DNA of 25,518 nt from an uncultured Oscillospiraceae bacterium (GTDB taxonomy: Bacteria; Bacillota; Clostridia; Oscillospirales; Oscillospiraceae). Below, piece by piece: positions 17,069 to 24,991 of the stretch. The notes beneath the pieces were generated by a model. That model saw only the letters and a program-made list of their open reading frames with translations. It searched no databases and was not told the DNA's origin. The position numbers were made by a program, and so were the translations under genes. Positions within the stretch are counted from its first letter, which is position 1, and each line of letters begins with the position of its first letter. The stretch lies in contig CAKTHQ010000033.1 in assembly GCA_934565415.1 (NCBI GenBank), positions 1 to 25,518 on the forward strand, read 5' to 3'.

Positions 17069-17226
17069 GCCGCAAATACACCGTATAGCAGGCTTTATAG
17101 AGAAAGAATAGCATACAGACTATGACAGAAGTGTGACACGGGTCTTGTTACGAAATTTCTTTTTGGACAGGCCGGTCCTGTAATTTTCGCCCGGACCAGG
17201 AAACAACACAGTTTTCTTTGTTCCCG

Positions 17227-17460
17227 CTAAAACGAAAAGTTTCGTTCCAGCACTGTAAATGCCCCGGAATGATAGGGAATCGCTTTGGAAAAATTGTTTT
17301 CTTCCAGCAGATGCCGGTACTGAAATGCATTCAGGTGCACCGGGTAGCGCAGAAGCACCATATCCCCCCGTTCCAACAGCCTTTCACTGCAGAAGCCCTT
17401 TTCCACCGTGCCGGTCATAACGGCCTTTCCGCCAAGGGCCAGCACCTGCTCCGCAATTAT
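17227..17460 (-). pseudogene. Truncated fragment, possibly the end of a metallo-beta-lactamase/beta-CASP protein
   Basis: A frame opens right after a stop at 17461-17463 without an ATG and runs about 78 codons to a stop at 17227. It reads IIAEQVLALGGKAVMTGTVEKG, then ERGDMVLLRYPVHLN, then NNFSKAIPYHSGAF. The order of a TGT-x-x-x-G turn, an R-x-PVH-x-N strand and a final P-x-H segment faintly recalls the C-terminal beta-CASP/RNA metallo-beta-lactamase region, but this is a weak, by-eye match. It starts 15 bp downstream of the lipoprotein stop codon, so it could be co-transcribed. The stretch 17069-17226 between the two remnants contains only a weak inverted repeat (GGTCC/GGACC). Confidence 0.35.
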
Positions 17461-17475
17461 TTATAATATGGCCCT

Positions 17476-18897
17476 TCAATACCCAAACAGCCGGCTCACC
17501 ACGGTGCCGTCGATGGCGTTCAGGGTAAGCAATGGCCCAAATTCCGTATTTCTGCCCTTTACCATATGGGCCGTATAATGGGCCTCGCTGGGTTCCGGGT
17601 CGTACCAGTCGGAGGTGCCCCAGAAATCCCATACGGGGACGACGGTCCCCTGCAGGGAGCCCTTGTCCCGGACACGCATCAAAGACAGGGAGACCTTTGT
17701 CAGCTCCACATCCATCCGGGTCTCAAAGCCGTTGATCCGGTCGATCTCCACCAGGGGTCTGGCCTCGCTGGGGCCGATGATGACCACCGGCAGCATGGTA
17801 TCGGCAATGGCGGCAATTTCGTCAAAGGGCAGCATTGCGGTATGTTCCTCCCGGACCACCGGCTGGGTACTGGGGGCAGCCCAGTAGAAGGACAGGACCC
17901 CTTCCTTGCCTACGTCCAGCCGGATGCATTCCATATACCAGGAAACGGTATCCGGGTTTGTTTCCTCGCTTCCACCGTAGTTCTCATATTGGTAGGTATG
18001 GTAAACATTTCCCTGGCCGTCCGCCTCCTTCCGGTCCCACCGGATGCTGGAAATGGGAATGCCGTTTACGGTAGGGGTATAATAGAGCTCCCACAGGCCC
18101 TTGTCCGGCTTGCCGCCCAATTCCCCCATCTGAACATCGTCCAGGACCATATTGTCAAAACCCAGCGCCTCCATCAGGGCATTTCCATAGGCAACGGCCG
18201 TTTCCCTGTCCACTTCCGGCAGGGGGACCTCGTAGTCCCGATATTTGTAGTCGCTGCGCAGAATTTGTGCGCTGATCCACCGGTAGGCAGGCTCTAAATC
18301 GGAGCAGTTGTCAATGCTGACCTCCCATTTCTTCCCGTCCACCATGGCCGTACCGGAAACCTCCCATGGGTTTTCCGAATCGGAGAAACCATGGACAATG
18401 GGCTTTTCCGCCGGGGCCTTGGCAATTTCCGCCTGGTACCACTCGTTCAGCTCCTGCCTGCGGGCTTCCAGGGAGGCCGGGTCGCTGGGCTTTGCCGGGT
18501 CCGACTGCCAATCCGGGGAGTTGATATAGTCCAGGTGAGTCTGCAGCTCCTGCTTGGTTTGCGTGTAGGCATACAGGGGTTCCCCTTTTAGGAACACCCG
18601 CAAAAGGTTATCCACATCCGCCTGTGTAAATTCCCTGGGGGTCAGGGTCGCGGTAGGCAGGTCCGTCCCCAGCTCCGCCACCACCTGGGCATCGGCATGG
18701 ATGGTCAGCCGCCCGTCCTGGCCGGTCCAGTCCCCGGTAAACTTTTCCGGAAAGTGGTACTCCGACTGCTCCTGGGCGCTTTTTTCTACCAGCATTGCCT
18801 GATTGACGCTGGTGGGTTCCACCTGTTCCCCGGCGCAGCCGGACAGCATAACCAGAGCCAGCAGAAACGCGCCCCCGCAAACTGTTTTCTTTTTCAT
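17476..18897 (-). CDS. Lipoprotein of the two-component operon (DUF6034-like)
   Basis: This 473-residue protein starts with a lipoprotein signal, MKKKTVCGGAFLLALVMLSGC, with lipidation at C21, so it should sit on the outer face of the membrane. The rest is soluble and has no catalytic motif that I recognise; it resembles the DUF6034 proteins of clostridia, by memory only. The start at 18895-18897 is chosen because the signal peptide begins there, AAAGGA lies 9 nt upstream and the ATG overlaps the kinase stop as ATGA. A longer in-frame extension to 19218 is an antisense-like GC-rich artefact over the kinase gene. Its place as third gene of a regulator-kinase operon suggests a sensor accessory or a main target. 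No terminator follows; a gene remnant begins 15 bp downstream. Confidence 0.85.
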   Translation of the reverse strand: MKKKTVCGGAFLLALVMLSGCAGEQVEPTSVNQAMLVEKSAQEQSEYHFPEKFTGDWTGQDGRLTIHADAQVVAELGTDLPTATLTPREFTQADVDNLLRVFLKGEPLYAYTQTKQELQTHLDYINSPDWQSDPAKPSDPASLEARRQELNEWYQAEIAKAPAEKPIVHGFSDSENPWEVSGTAMVDGKKWEVSIDNCSDLEPAYRWISAQILRSDYKYRDYEVPLPEVDRETAVAYGNALMEALGFDNMVLDDVQMGELGGKPDKGLWELYYTPTVNGIPISSIRWDRKEADGQGNVYHTYQYENYGGSEETNPDTVSWYMECIRLDVGKEGVLSFYWAAPSTQPVVREEHTAMLPFDEIAAIADTMLPVVIIGPSEARPLVEIDRINGFETRMDVELTKVSLSLMRVRDKGSLQGTVVPVWDFWGTSDWYDPEPSEAHYTAHMVKGRNTEFGPLLTLNAIDGTVVSRLFGY

Positions 18898-20276
18898 TGC
18901 TGCACATCCTTTCTGTTTTTCAGCATGATCCGCGCCACAGTCCCCGCTCCGGGCTTGCTTTCCAGCTCCAGCTTTCCTCCGTGGACTGCCGCGATTTCCT
19001 TTACCAGGGCCAGCCCCAGCCCAAAGCCGCCCTTTGCCTTGCTGCGGGAGGGGTCCCCCATGTAAAAGGGCTCCGTCACCCGTTCCAGGTCCTCCGGTGG
19101 AATCCCACAGCCCTGGTCCATGACCGTAAAGCCCTCCTCCTCTGCCAGAAGCCGGACCGTTCCCCCGGGCTTGGAGGCCTTGGCGCTGTTTTCCACCAGA
19201 TTCACCAGGGCGCTGCACATCAGGTCCCGGTCCACGGTACAGGTTTTTACCTGAGAAACGGTTTCCAGAAACACCCCATATTTTTCGCGAACCTCTTTGG
19301 TAAGTACTTCCACCTGGTCCAGCAGCTCCGGGACGGAGGTTTGGGAAAATTTTGCGTTCCGATTCATAGAAAGCAGCGTCAGCAGCTTTTTAACCATGGT
19401 TTCCAGCCAATGGAGCTGGGTGTCCATGCTCTCAAGCAGCTCCTCTTCCTTCTCTTGCGGCAGATACACCGTTTGCAGGGTGTTGACATTCAGAAGAAGA
19501 GAAGTCAATGGCGTTTTCAGCTCATGGGCCACCGCCCCCAGGAACAGCTTCTGCCGCCGGTTCTGCTCCTGCAATTCGTCCACATGGGTCTCCACCGCCT
19601 GGGCCATTTGGTTGAAGTTCTCTGCCAGCAGGCCCACTTCATCCTGGGCCGCCACCGGCACCCGCTGGCTGTAGGAGCCTTTTGCCATGCCGTCCGCCGC
19701 CTGGGAAAGGTCTGCCAGGGGCCGCAGAGTCCGGCTGATCAGCCACCGCAGGACAAGCAGTCCCATCAGGCCAATGGTCAGCGCCAGTAAAGCAAAGGTT
19801 CCTGCCAGGCGCAGCAGCTGATTTTGAATATAGGTCACATCCGTTACAAGAAATACCTGGCATTGTCTTTCCCGCAGCTCCAGGGCCTTGCCGGAGACCA
19901 GATAGAATTTCCCGTCCACCCGGCACCGGGCAAACCTGGTCTCCCAGCTTCCGCTTGTATCCAGATATTTTTCCGGCGGGATAGAAGTCCCGGCGGAGTA
20001 GGTTTCTCCGTCTACCAAAAGGGCGCTTCCGGGCACCCCCAGGCTGCGGAAGCAGTAGGTCCAATAGGGCTTTTGGGAGGACGCATTCGTTTTCTCCCCA
20101 TGGACCACTGCCATTTCAAAGGAATTGCTCAGTTCCTTTACGGTCTCCTCTGCCTTGCTTTGGGCAGAAGCGTAGGACTGCTCCCGGACCTGCCAGAGCA
20201 TGGCCGCCGTCAGGCCAAAGGCCACCAGGACCAGCAGTGCGCCGCACAGCGCCGTCAATTTTGTTTTCAGCTTCAT
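18894..20276 (-). CDS. Membrane sensor histidine kinase
   Basis: This is a 460-residue kinase with two membrane segments (about 8-28 and 154-180) flanking an extracellular sensor region of about 125 residues that matches no domain I know. A HAMP linker (about 180-232) follows, then the phosphoacceptor H251 in VAHELKTPLTSL. The ATPase domain shows the N box NLVENSAKAS (around N363), the G1 box DQGCGIPPEDLE and the G2 box GGFGLGLALVK. It should autophosphorylate and pass phosphate to the upstream response regulator. Its ATG overlaps the regulator's stop (ATGA), and its GGAGG lies in the regulator's last codons. Its own stop overlaps the next ATG in the same way. The signal is unknown. Confidence 0.95.
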   Translation of the reverse strand: MKLKTKLTALCGALLVLVAFGLTAAMLWQVREQSYASAQSKAEETVKELSNSFEMAVVHGEKTNASSQKPYWTYCFRSLGVPGSALLVDGETYSAGTSIPPEKYLDTSGSWETRFARCRVDGKFYLVSGKALELRERQCQVFLVTDVTYIQNQLLRLAGTFALLALTIGLMGLLVLRWLISRTLRPLADLSQAADGMAKGSYSQRVPVAAQDEVGLLAENFNQMAQAVETHVDELQEQNRRQKLFLGAVAHELKTPLTSLLLNVNTLQTVYLPQEKEEELLESMDTQLHWLETMVKKLLTLLSMNRNAKFSQTSVPELLDQVEVLTKEVREKYGVFLETVSQVKTCTVDRDLMCSALVNLVENSAKASKPGGTVRLLAEEEGFTVMDQGCGIPPEDLERVTEPFYMGDPSRSKAKGGFGLGLALVKEIAAVHGGKLELESKPGAGTVARIMLKNRKDVQQ

Positions 20277-20935
20277 CGTTCCTCCAACCGGTAACCGGCT
20301 TTTGCAATGGTTCTGATCTCATCGGTGAATCCTAACTTTTTTCGCAGATTGGCGATGCGCACATCCACCGTGCGGATGTCTCCAAAGTAGTCCTGGCCCC
20401 AAATCTCATTTAGAATCTGATCTCGGGAGACTGTACGATTTTTGTTCTTCATCAGTACCGCCAGTACATCCAGTTCCAGAGGCGGCAGCCGGATCTCCTC
20501 CCCGTTCCGGGTCAAAAGCCTGTTTGCCTTGTCCAGTGTCAGGTCCCGGTACCGGTAGATTTCCTCCAGCCTGCCGCAGCGCTTCAGCACCTTCTCCATC
20601 CTTACCAGCAGCGCCGCCATGGAAAAGGGCTTGGCAATGTAGTCCTCCGCCCCGCCCTTCAGACCCCGGATTTCGTTCCGATCGTCCGTCATCGCCGTCA
20701 GGCAGATCACCGGAATTCCCAGCTCCCGGAGCCTGGGCAGCAGCGAAAACCCATCCATCCCCGGAAGCATCATATCCAGCAGCGCCAGGTCATACCCATG
20801 CTCCTTTTCCAGTCCCTTCCAGGCGGCCAGGCCATTGTCAAAGGTCGTCACGCTGTAATCAGAGCTCTCCAAATTCAGCTTCAAAGCCTGGGCAATGGCG
20901 CTGTCATCCTCGATAATCAGTATTTTGTTTCCCAT
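20273..20935 (-). CDS. OmpR-family response regulator
   Basis: The 220-residue protein has a receiver domain (1-115) with acidic pocket E9-D10-D11, phosphoacceptor D54 in LALLDMMLPGMDG, T80 and K102 (YIAKPF). A winged-helix DNA-binding domain of the OmpR/PhoB type spans about 125-220 and ends VDVRIANLRKKLG...TIAKAGYRLE. All phosphotransfer residues are intact. It is first in the operon with the kinase and the lipoprotein. A pair of 7-bp direct repeats 11 bp apart upstream of its -10 box suggests that it controls its own operon. Confidence 0.96.
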   Translation of the reverse strand: MGNKILIIEDDSAIAQALKLNLESSDYSVTTFDNGLAAWKGLEKEHGYDLALLDMMLPGMDGFSLLPRLRELGIPVICLTAMTDDRNEIRGLKGGAEDYIAKPFSMAALLVRMEKVLKRCGRLEEIYRYRDLTLDKANRLLTRNGEEIRLPPLELDVLAVLMKNKNRTVSRDQILNEIWGQDYFGDIRTVDVRIANLRKKLGFTDEIRTIAKAGYRLEER

Positions 20936-20962
20936 TCTTTTCCCCCCTGCTGCGTTTTCTAC

Positions 20963-21008
20963 ATTATAGCATAGGGTAAAGAAAGTGTGTTTACTGTTTT
21001 ATTACTGT
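20963..21008 (-). promoter_or_regulatory. Promoter and direct repeats of the two-component operon
   Basis: A perfect TATAAT lies on the minus strand at 20963-20968. No good -35 box is seen. Instead ACAGTAA occurs twice (plus-strand TTACTGT at 20991-20997 and 21002-21008), 11 bp apart, reaching into the -35 position. One helical turn between direct repeats is the usual binding pattern of OmpR/PhoB-type regulators, and a poor -35 fits an activated promoter. Confidence 0.55.
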
Positions 21009-21075
21009 TTGGGACAAGTAGCGGGGACAAATCGCCTTTCCGTGGTGCCGGGGATATAACAGTGGGCCTCTTCAA

Positions 21076-21190
21076 AATCACTCGGGTTCATTTCCGTGAA
21101 TCTGTCGGATTGAAAATTCAAAATCTCTCGGGTTGAATATTGAAAATTCATTGGATTCCCATTGTAAAATCTCTCGGATTGGCGTATAAT
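21076..21190 (+). repeat. Five-unit 23-bp tandem repeat array containing a promoter
   Basis: Units start at 21076, 21099, 21122, 21145 and 21168, exactly 23 bp apart. The best-conserved part is the first 14 bases, AATCTCTCGGRTTG; the second half is often GAAAATTCAA. Units 2, 3 and 5 agree closely, while units 1 and 4 have drifted. The end of unit 4 is TTGTAA and the end of unit 5 is TATAAT, which together form the promoter of the ATPase gene, since 23 bp is the distance between the starts of -35 and -10 boxes with a 17-bp spacer. Confidence 0.85.
21162..21190 (+). promoter_or_regulatory. Promoter of the AAA_14/DUF4143 ATPase gene
   Basis: TTGTAA (21162-21167), 17 bp, TATAAT (21185-21190), formed by the last two units of the 23-bp repeat array. 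The ATG is about 22 bp downstream with GAGGTG 8 nt before it, so the leader is very short. Confidence 0.75.
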
Positions 21191-21211
21191 AAGCCTAGAG
21201 GTGAATCGCAA

Positions 21212-22489
21212 ATGGATAAACGCAGCTATATGCCCCGGATCATTGACGCAAAAATTGAAGAATATCTGAAGGCCTTTGGTGCGATCTGCGTAGAGGGTCC
21301 AAAGTGGTGCGGGAAGACCTGGACCTCCTCTTACCACTGCAACAGTGAAATTTTTATTGGAGACCCTTCCGGAAATTTTCAAAACCGGCAATTGGCTGAA
21401 ATGGCACCGGCACTCATTTTAGAGGGAGAAAAGCCCAGGCTGATCGACGAATGGCAGGAGGTCCCCCCCATCTGGGATGCCGTCCGGTATCAGGTGGACC
21501 AGGCGGCCCAGAAGGGGCAGTATATCCTGACCGGTTCCGCCACCCCGAATCACAAAGGGATCCTGCACAGCGGCGCCGGGCGGATCGCCAAGCTGCGTAT
21601 GCGCCCCATGTCCCTGTATGAATCCGGCGATTCTTCCGGGGTCGTTTCTCTAAATCAGCTGTGCCAGGGAGATATGGTCCCCGCATTGACCGGGGAAGTG
21701 GACCTGAAAAAACTCATTGCGCTGATCGTCCGCGGCGGCTGGCCGGGGAGCCTCCATGTCCCCCCTGAACAGGCCGCTCTGCTTCCCGCCGAATATTTAA
21801 AAGCGGTGATCGACGACGATACCTACCGGATCGACGGCGTAAAACGCAATACCACCAAAATGCGCCTGCTGCTCCGGTCCCTGGCCAGGAACGAAAGCAC
21901 CACCGCCACAAACAAAACCCTGAAAAACGACATCAAAGAAGTGGACGACGAGGATATTGATGTCGAAACCGTCAAGGAATACCTGGATATCTTCGCGCGG
22001 CTGTTCATTACCGACGATCAGCCTCCCTTTTCCACCGGTGTTCGGTCCTCCGTCCGTATCAAGCAGGCAGTAAAGCGGCATTTCTCCGACCCTTCCCTGG
22101 CCTGTTCTCTGCTAAACGTGACCCCTTCCGGCCTTCTGGGCGATTTGGAAACGCTGGGCTTCCTTTTTGAAGCTCTGTGTGAACGGGACCTGAAAATCTA
22201 TGCGGAGTCCTTTGGCGGCTCTCTCTATCACTATCAGGATTATCAGGGCCGCGAAATCGACGCCGTCATTGAACTGCCGGACAGCCAATGGTGCGCATTT
22301 GAAATCAAACTGGGTGCCAACCAAATCGATGCCGCCGCCCGGAATCTTCTGGAAATTCAAAAGGCCTTTGAAAGTGACCCCAAGGGCAAGCCCCCTGCCG
22401 TCCTGTGCGTCCTGTGCGGCCTGTCCAATGCCGCCTACCGGAGACCGGATGGCGTATTTGTAGTACCTATTACAGCGCTGAAAAACTGA
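21212..22489 (+). CDS. AAA_14/DUF4143 ATP-binding protein
   Basis: The 425-residue ATPase has a Walker A motif GPKWCGKT (29-36), a Walker B-like LIDEWQEVP, a sensor-like ILTGSATP and the family segment RGGWPGSL, as in AAA_14 proteins carrying a C-terminal DUF4143 domain. Near the end, GREIDAVIEL followed by WCAFEIKLG gives the D...ExK arrangement of the PD-(D/E)XK nuclease fold often found in DUF4143. Cellular function is not established for this widespread family; involvement in mobile or defence-like loci has been suspected. ATG 21212 follows GAGGTG. An in-frame codon at 21140 lies upstream of the promoter and is rejected. The gene is isolated, between a repeat-borne promoter and a bidirectional terminator, which looks like an independently moving unit. 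Confidence 0.9.
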   Translation: MDKRSYMPRIIDAKIEEYLKAFGAICVEGPKWCGKTWTSSYHCNSEIFIGDPSGNFQNRQLAEMAPALILEGEKPRLIDEWQEVPPIWDAVRYQVDQAAQKGQYILTGSATPNHKGILHSGAGRIAKLRMRPMSLYESGDSSGVVSLNQLCQGDMVPALTGEVDLKKLIALIVRGGWPGSLHVPPEQAALLPAEYLKAVIDDDTYRIDGVKRNTTKMRLLLRSLARNESTTATNKTLKNDIKEVDDEDIDVETVKEYLDIFARLFITDDQPPFSTGVRSSVRIKQAVKRHFSDPSLACSLLNVTPSGLLGDLETLGFLFEALCERDLKIYAESFGGSLYHYQDYQGREIDAVIELPDSQWCAFEIKLGANQIDAAARNLLEIQKAFESDPKGKPPAVLCVLCGLSNAAYRRPDGVFVVPITALKN

Positions 22490-22497
22490 ATACAGAA

Positions 22498-22546
22498 AAA
22501 CCCCTGCTCCAAATGGATCACAAGCATCTCATTGGAGCAGGGGTTT
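22498..22546. terminator. Bidirectional terminator between convergent genes
   Basis: AAACCCCTGCTCCAA (22498-22512) is the exact reverse complement of 22532-22546, with a 19-nt loop. T-rich sequence follows on the minus strand (TTTTTCTG), with a shorter TTTCTT on the plus strand. It serves the ATPase gene and the sigma operon. Confidence 0.88.
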
Positions 22547-22610
22547 CTTGATTGGTTCTCGGCTATCTGCATTTACATAGGTCTCAAAATACAACCGTGA
22601 TAAAAAACAG

Positions 22611-24341
22611 CTATTGTGTTTCGGTTTCTTCGTTTCTTTCCAGCCGGACGCCGTCTGCCAGCATTACATAGTCTACCTGGTCCAGGTCGATCTGCCGCTC
22701 CGGGCGAAGGTACTGTTTCCCCACTTCTCCGGCCACGCCCAACAGGCGGATTTTGCTTCCGTCCTTCAGGAAAACCACAGGACCGTCGTCGTATAAAAAA
22801 ACCGGGGCCGTTTCGTTGTCCGTACAGGAGATCACCGCACTCAAAGGGTGCAGGCAAACGGAGTGCAGGGTCGTATCCTTGAGGACCCAGTTTCCCTGTA
22901 GATCCCAGCCGCAGTAGATTTTTGTTGCCACCGGCTCCCGAACCAGCTCCAGGCTTCCGGTGGTCTCTGGATGGAAGGTGATGTCCGCCGCCCAGGTCCC
23001 CTCTGCCAGGGTTTCGGAATGGAAGTCCCCCGCTTCCGCGTCCCAGGTCAGCAGACGCAGGTCCTCCCAGTAGAGCTTCCACACTGCCCCGGGGCCAAAG
23101 GCCATATTGTTCTCCCGGCTGTGGGCTTCCAGGATATACTCTGCGGTATTGTCCTTTCCGTCCCCGTCGTCCGCCCAGGCTCCGCCGTAGCTTTCGGTAG
23201 ATAGCCCCGGTGTTACCGAAGACCAGAATCCCACCTCATTCCCGTAAGTCAGGATTTTCGACGGCTCGTCGGCCAATAGCTTCGTTTCTTCCGGACCGGT
23301 AACGGAAAGAGTGACCCAGGCGGTATAGCCGTCGGAAGTCACATTTTTCACCGAAAACCGGTAATCTCCGATTTTCCCGTCCCCGCCGGAAGGCTCTTCC
23401 GTTTTGGCATTGTCTCCGATCTGAGGCTTCAAATCAAAATTCACCGCATTCGCAAGTTTCTTTAACTGCTGCCTGTTCCCATCCTCTACCCGGACACTGA
23501 CCATGTATTCCGGCCTGTCGCAGAACAGCCAGCTGATGCCGCTGCCCTCCGTCAGGATCAATACCTGTGCCCCGGAAGCGGTGGTGAGCGTCTCTTCGGT
23601 CCAATTTGCGGCATTGGAAAGCAGTGCCACATCCTCCGAAAAATACCCCTTCGGATGAAAAAATACGGAAATACCGAAGCTCTTTTCGCCACGAAAGGCA
23701 AGATTGCCAACGACCTTCATTTCCCCGCTCCGGTAAAAGGCCGCCGAAAGAGGCTCCATTGTCGCAGCAGAATCCGGAAGAAGCACATCGGAAATACCCA
23801 TGGCCTCAAACAGCAGCTTCGGCGTCCGGAAGAGCACCGCCTCTCCCAGGGGCTTTAGCTGATAGACCCCAAAAATTTCATCCAGCTTGTCCTTCATTTT
23901 CTGGGAATAGAGGTTGTAGCCTTCATATTCCTTTGGAAATACGGGCAGATTGTCTTTCATGCTCTCAAAAATGGACTTGTCCGGGTCATAGGCTTGCAAG
24001 AATGTAAACCATTCCTGGGCCGCCTTGTATTCCGGGCTTCCCTGTAGGCCCGCCCGGGTCAGGACCTGCTGGGTCACTGTCTCTTCACCCAGATATTGCT
24101 GCCCGTCTTCGGAAAATTTAGAGGATGTTTCCTGCCGTTGTCCAATCCACAGGTCCTGCATACGCAGGGCATAAGCCACCGCACAGCCCACCAGGAGCGC
24201 CGCCAATCCGATCACTGCCGCAATCAGGATCGTCCGCTTCGGCACAGACTTCTTGCTCGCCGGAAAGCTATAATACTCCGCTTCTTCGATGTAGTCCTGC
24301 CGGACAGAATCAAAGGCCATCAAAAAATCTTTTCCCGTCAT
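22611..24341 (-). CDS. Single-pass membrane protein, probable anti-sigma factor or sigma-linked sensor
   Basis: The 576-residue protein has a cytoplasmic stretch of about 35 residues, one membrane helix (about 37-58, RTILIAAVIGLAALLVGCAVAYAL) and a large outside part of about 515 residues with no enzyme motif that I recognise. Its ATG overlaps the stop of the ECF sigma factor gene (ATGA), and GGAGG lies about 10 nt upstream. Topology, coupling and gene order fit an anti-sigma factor whose short inner segment binds the sigma factor while the outer domain senses a signal. No zinc-binding HxxxCxxC motif of the ZAS type is seen, so the mechanism is unknown. The proline/serine-rich GGDG segment around residue 320 may separate two outer domains. 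Confidence 0.75.
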   Translation of the reverse strand: MTGKDFLMAFDSVRQDYIEEAEYYSFPASKKSVPKRTILIAAVIGLAALLVGCAVAYALRMQDLWIGQRQETSSKFSEDGQQYLGEETVTQQVLTRAGLQGSPEYKAAQEWFTFLQAYDPDKSIFESMKDNLPVFPKEYEGYNLYSQKMKDKLDEIFGVYQLKPLGEAVLFRTPKLLFEAMGISDVLLPDSAATMEPLSAAFYRSGEMKVVGNLAFRGEKSFGISVFFHPKGYFSEDVALLSNAANWTEETLTTASGAQVLILTEGSGISWLFCDRPEYMVSVRVEDGNRQQLKKLANAVNFDLKPQIGDNAKTEEPSGGDGKIGDYRFSVKNVTSDGYTAWVTLSVTGPEETKLLADEPSKILTYGNEVGFWSSVTPGLSTESYGGAWADDGDGKDNTAEYILEAHSRENNMAFGPGAVWKLYWEDLRLLTWDAEAGDFHSETLAEGTWAADITFHPETTGSLELVREPVATKIYCGWDLQGNWVLKDTTLHSVCLHPLSAVISCTDNETAPVFLYDDGPVVFLKDGSKIRLLGVAGEVGKQYLRPERQIDLDQVDYVMLADGVRLERNEETETQ

Positions 24342-24886
24342 AGAGTTGCCCCCTCCTTCTCCAAAAAAGACCGCAGTTTTTTACGCATCCTGTTCAGCCG
24401 CATCTGCACCGCACTTTCCCTCAGGCCGCTGCGCCGGGCGATGTCCCCCAGGGAGTCCCCAAACCAGTACCGGCGCAGAAAGATCACCCGATTTTCCCGG
24501 GGAAGGGTATGTAAAAACGCGTTCAGCGCCTCCCCAAGGGCATCTTCTTCCCACCGGCTTTCCGGAGAGGGAATGCAGCCCTCCAATTCCTGGGTCAGGG
24601 AGATGACCTCTGACTTCCGCTTGCCCGCATTGTTCCAGTCCAACCGATCCAGGGAAAGATGCCTGCAAATGGTGGCTAGAAAGCCAAAGTAATGCTTTGG
24701 CCGTTCCGGCGGGATGGCGTTCCAGGCCTTCCAATAGGTATCGTTGACATTTTCCTCCGCATCCTCCCTGCTGCCAACGATCCGATAGGATAGGCCCCGG
24801 AGTCTTTTCCCATAGGCCAAATCCGTTTCTTCAATGGCCGCCTCATTTCGGGCAAAGAACAGGGCTATGATTTTGGAATCTTCCAA
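24338..24886 (-). CDS. ECF-type RNA polymerase sigma factor
   Basis: This is a 182-residue sigma-70 family protein with region 2 at about 20-85 (RLRGLSYRIVGSREDAEENVNDTYWKAW pattern) and region 4 at about 125-178 (LPRENRVIFLRRYWFGDSLGDIA, then a helix-turn-helix, LRESAVQMRLNRMRKKLR). It should direct polymerase to its own regulon. The start is TTG at 24884-24886, after AGGTGA; no ATG in frame occurs before region 4. It overlaps the downstream membrane protein gene by ATGA, so the two are made together. The target promoters are not evident in this window. Confidence 0.92.
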   Translation of the reverse strand: MEDSKIIALFFARNEAAIEETDLAYGKRLRGLSYRIVGSREDAEENVNDTYWKAWNAIPPERPKHYFGFLATICRHLSLDRLDWNNAGKRKSEVISLTQELEGCIPSPESRWEEDALGEALNAFLHTLPRENRVIFLRRYWFGDSLGDIARRSGLRESAVQMRLNRMRKKLRSFLEKEGATL

Positions 24887-24963
24887 AGGGTATCACCTTC
24901 CTTTTGTGTCTTCATTTGGGTAGACGGAAATTGGGGCAGGAATCAAACGCTCCAATAAAAATA

Positions 24964-24991
24964 GTTATATTACATTCCTTATAGGAAGCAA
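24964..24991 (-). promoter_or_regulatory. Possible promoter of the sigma factor operon
   Basis: On the minus strand TTGCTT (24986-24991), 16 bp, TATAAC (24964-24969), about 75 bp before the TTG start. It is a vegetative-type promoter; I do not see a convincing ECF-type autoregulatory promoter. Confidence 0.35.

Noticed and set aside
18898..19218. N-terminal extension of the lipoprotein gene into the kinase gene
   Set aside because: The extension lies over kinase codons in another frame, is G-rich and unstructured, and would bury the lipoprotein signal peptide; ATG at 18897 with AAAGGA is correct.
21076..21190. CRISPR array upstream of the ATPase gene
   Set aside because: The 23-bp units abut each other with no spacers, and no cas genes are near.
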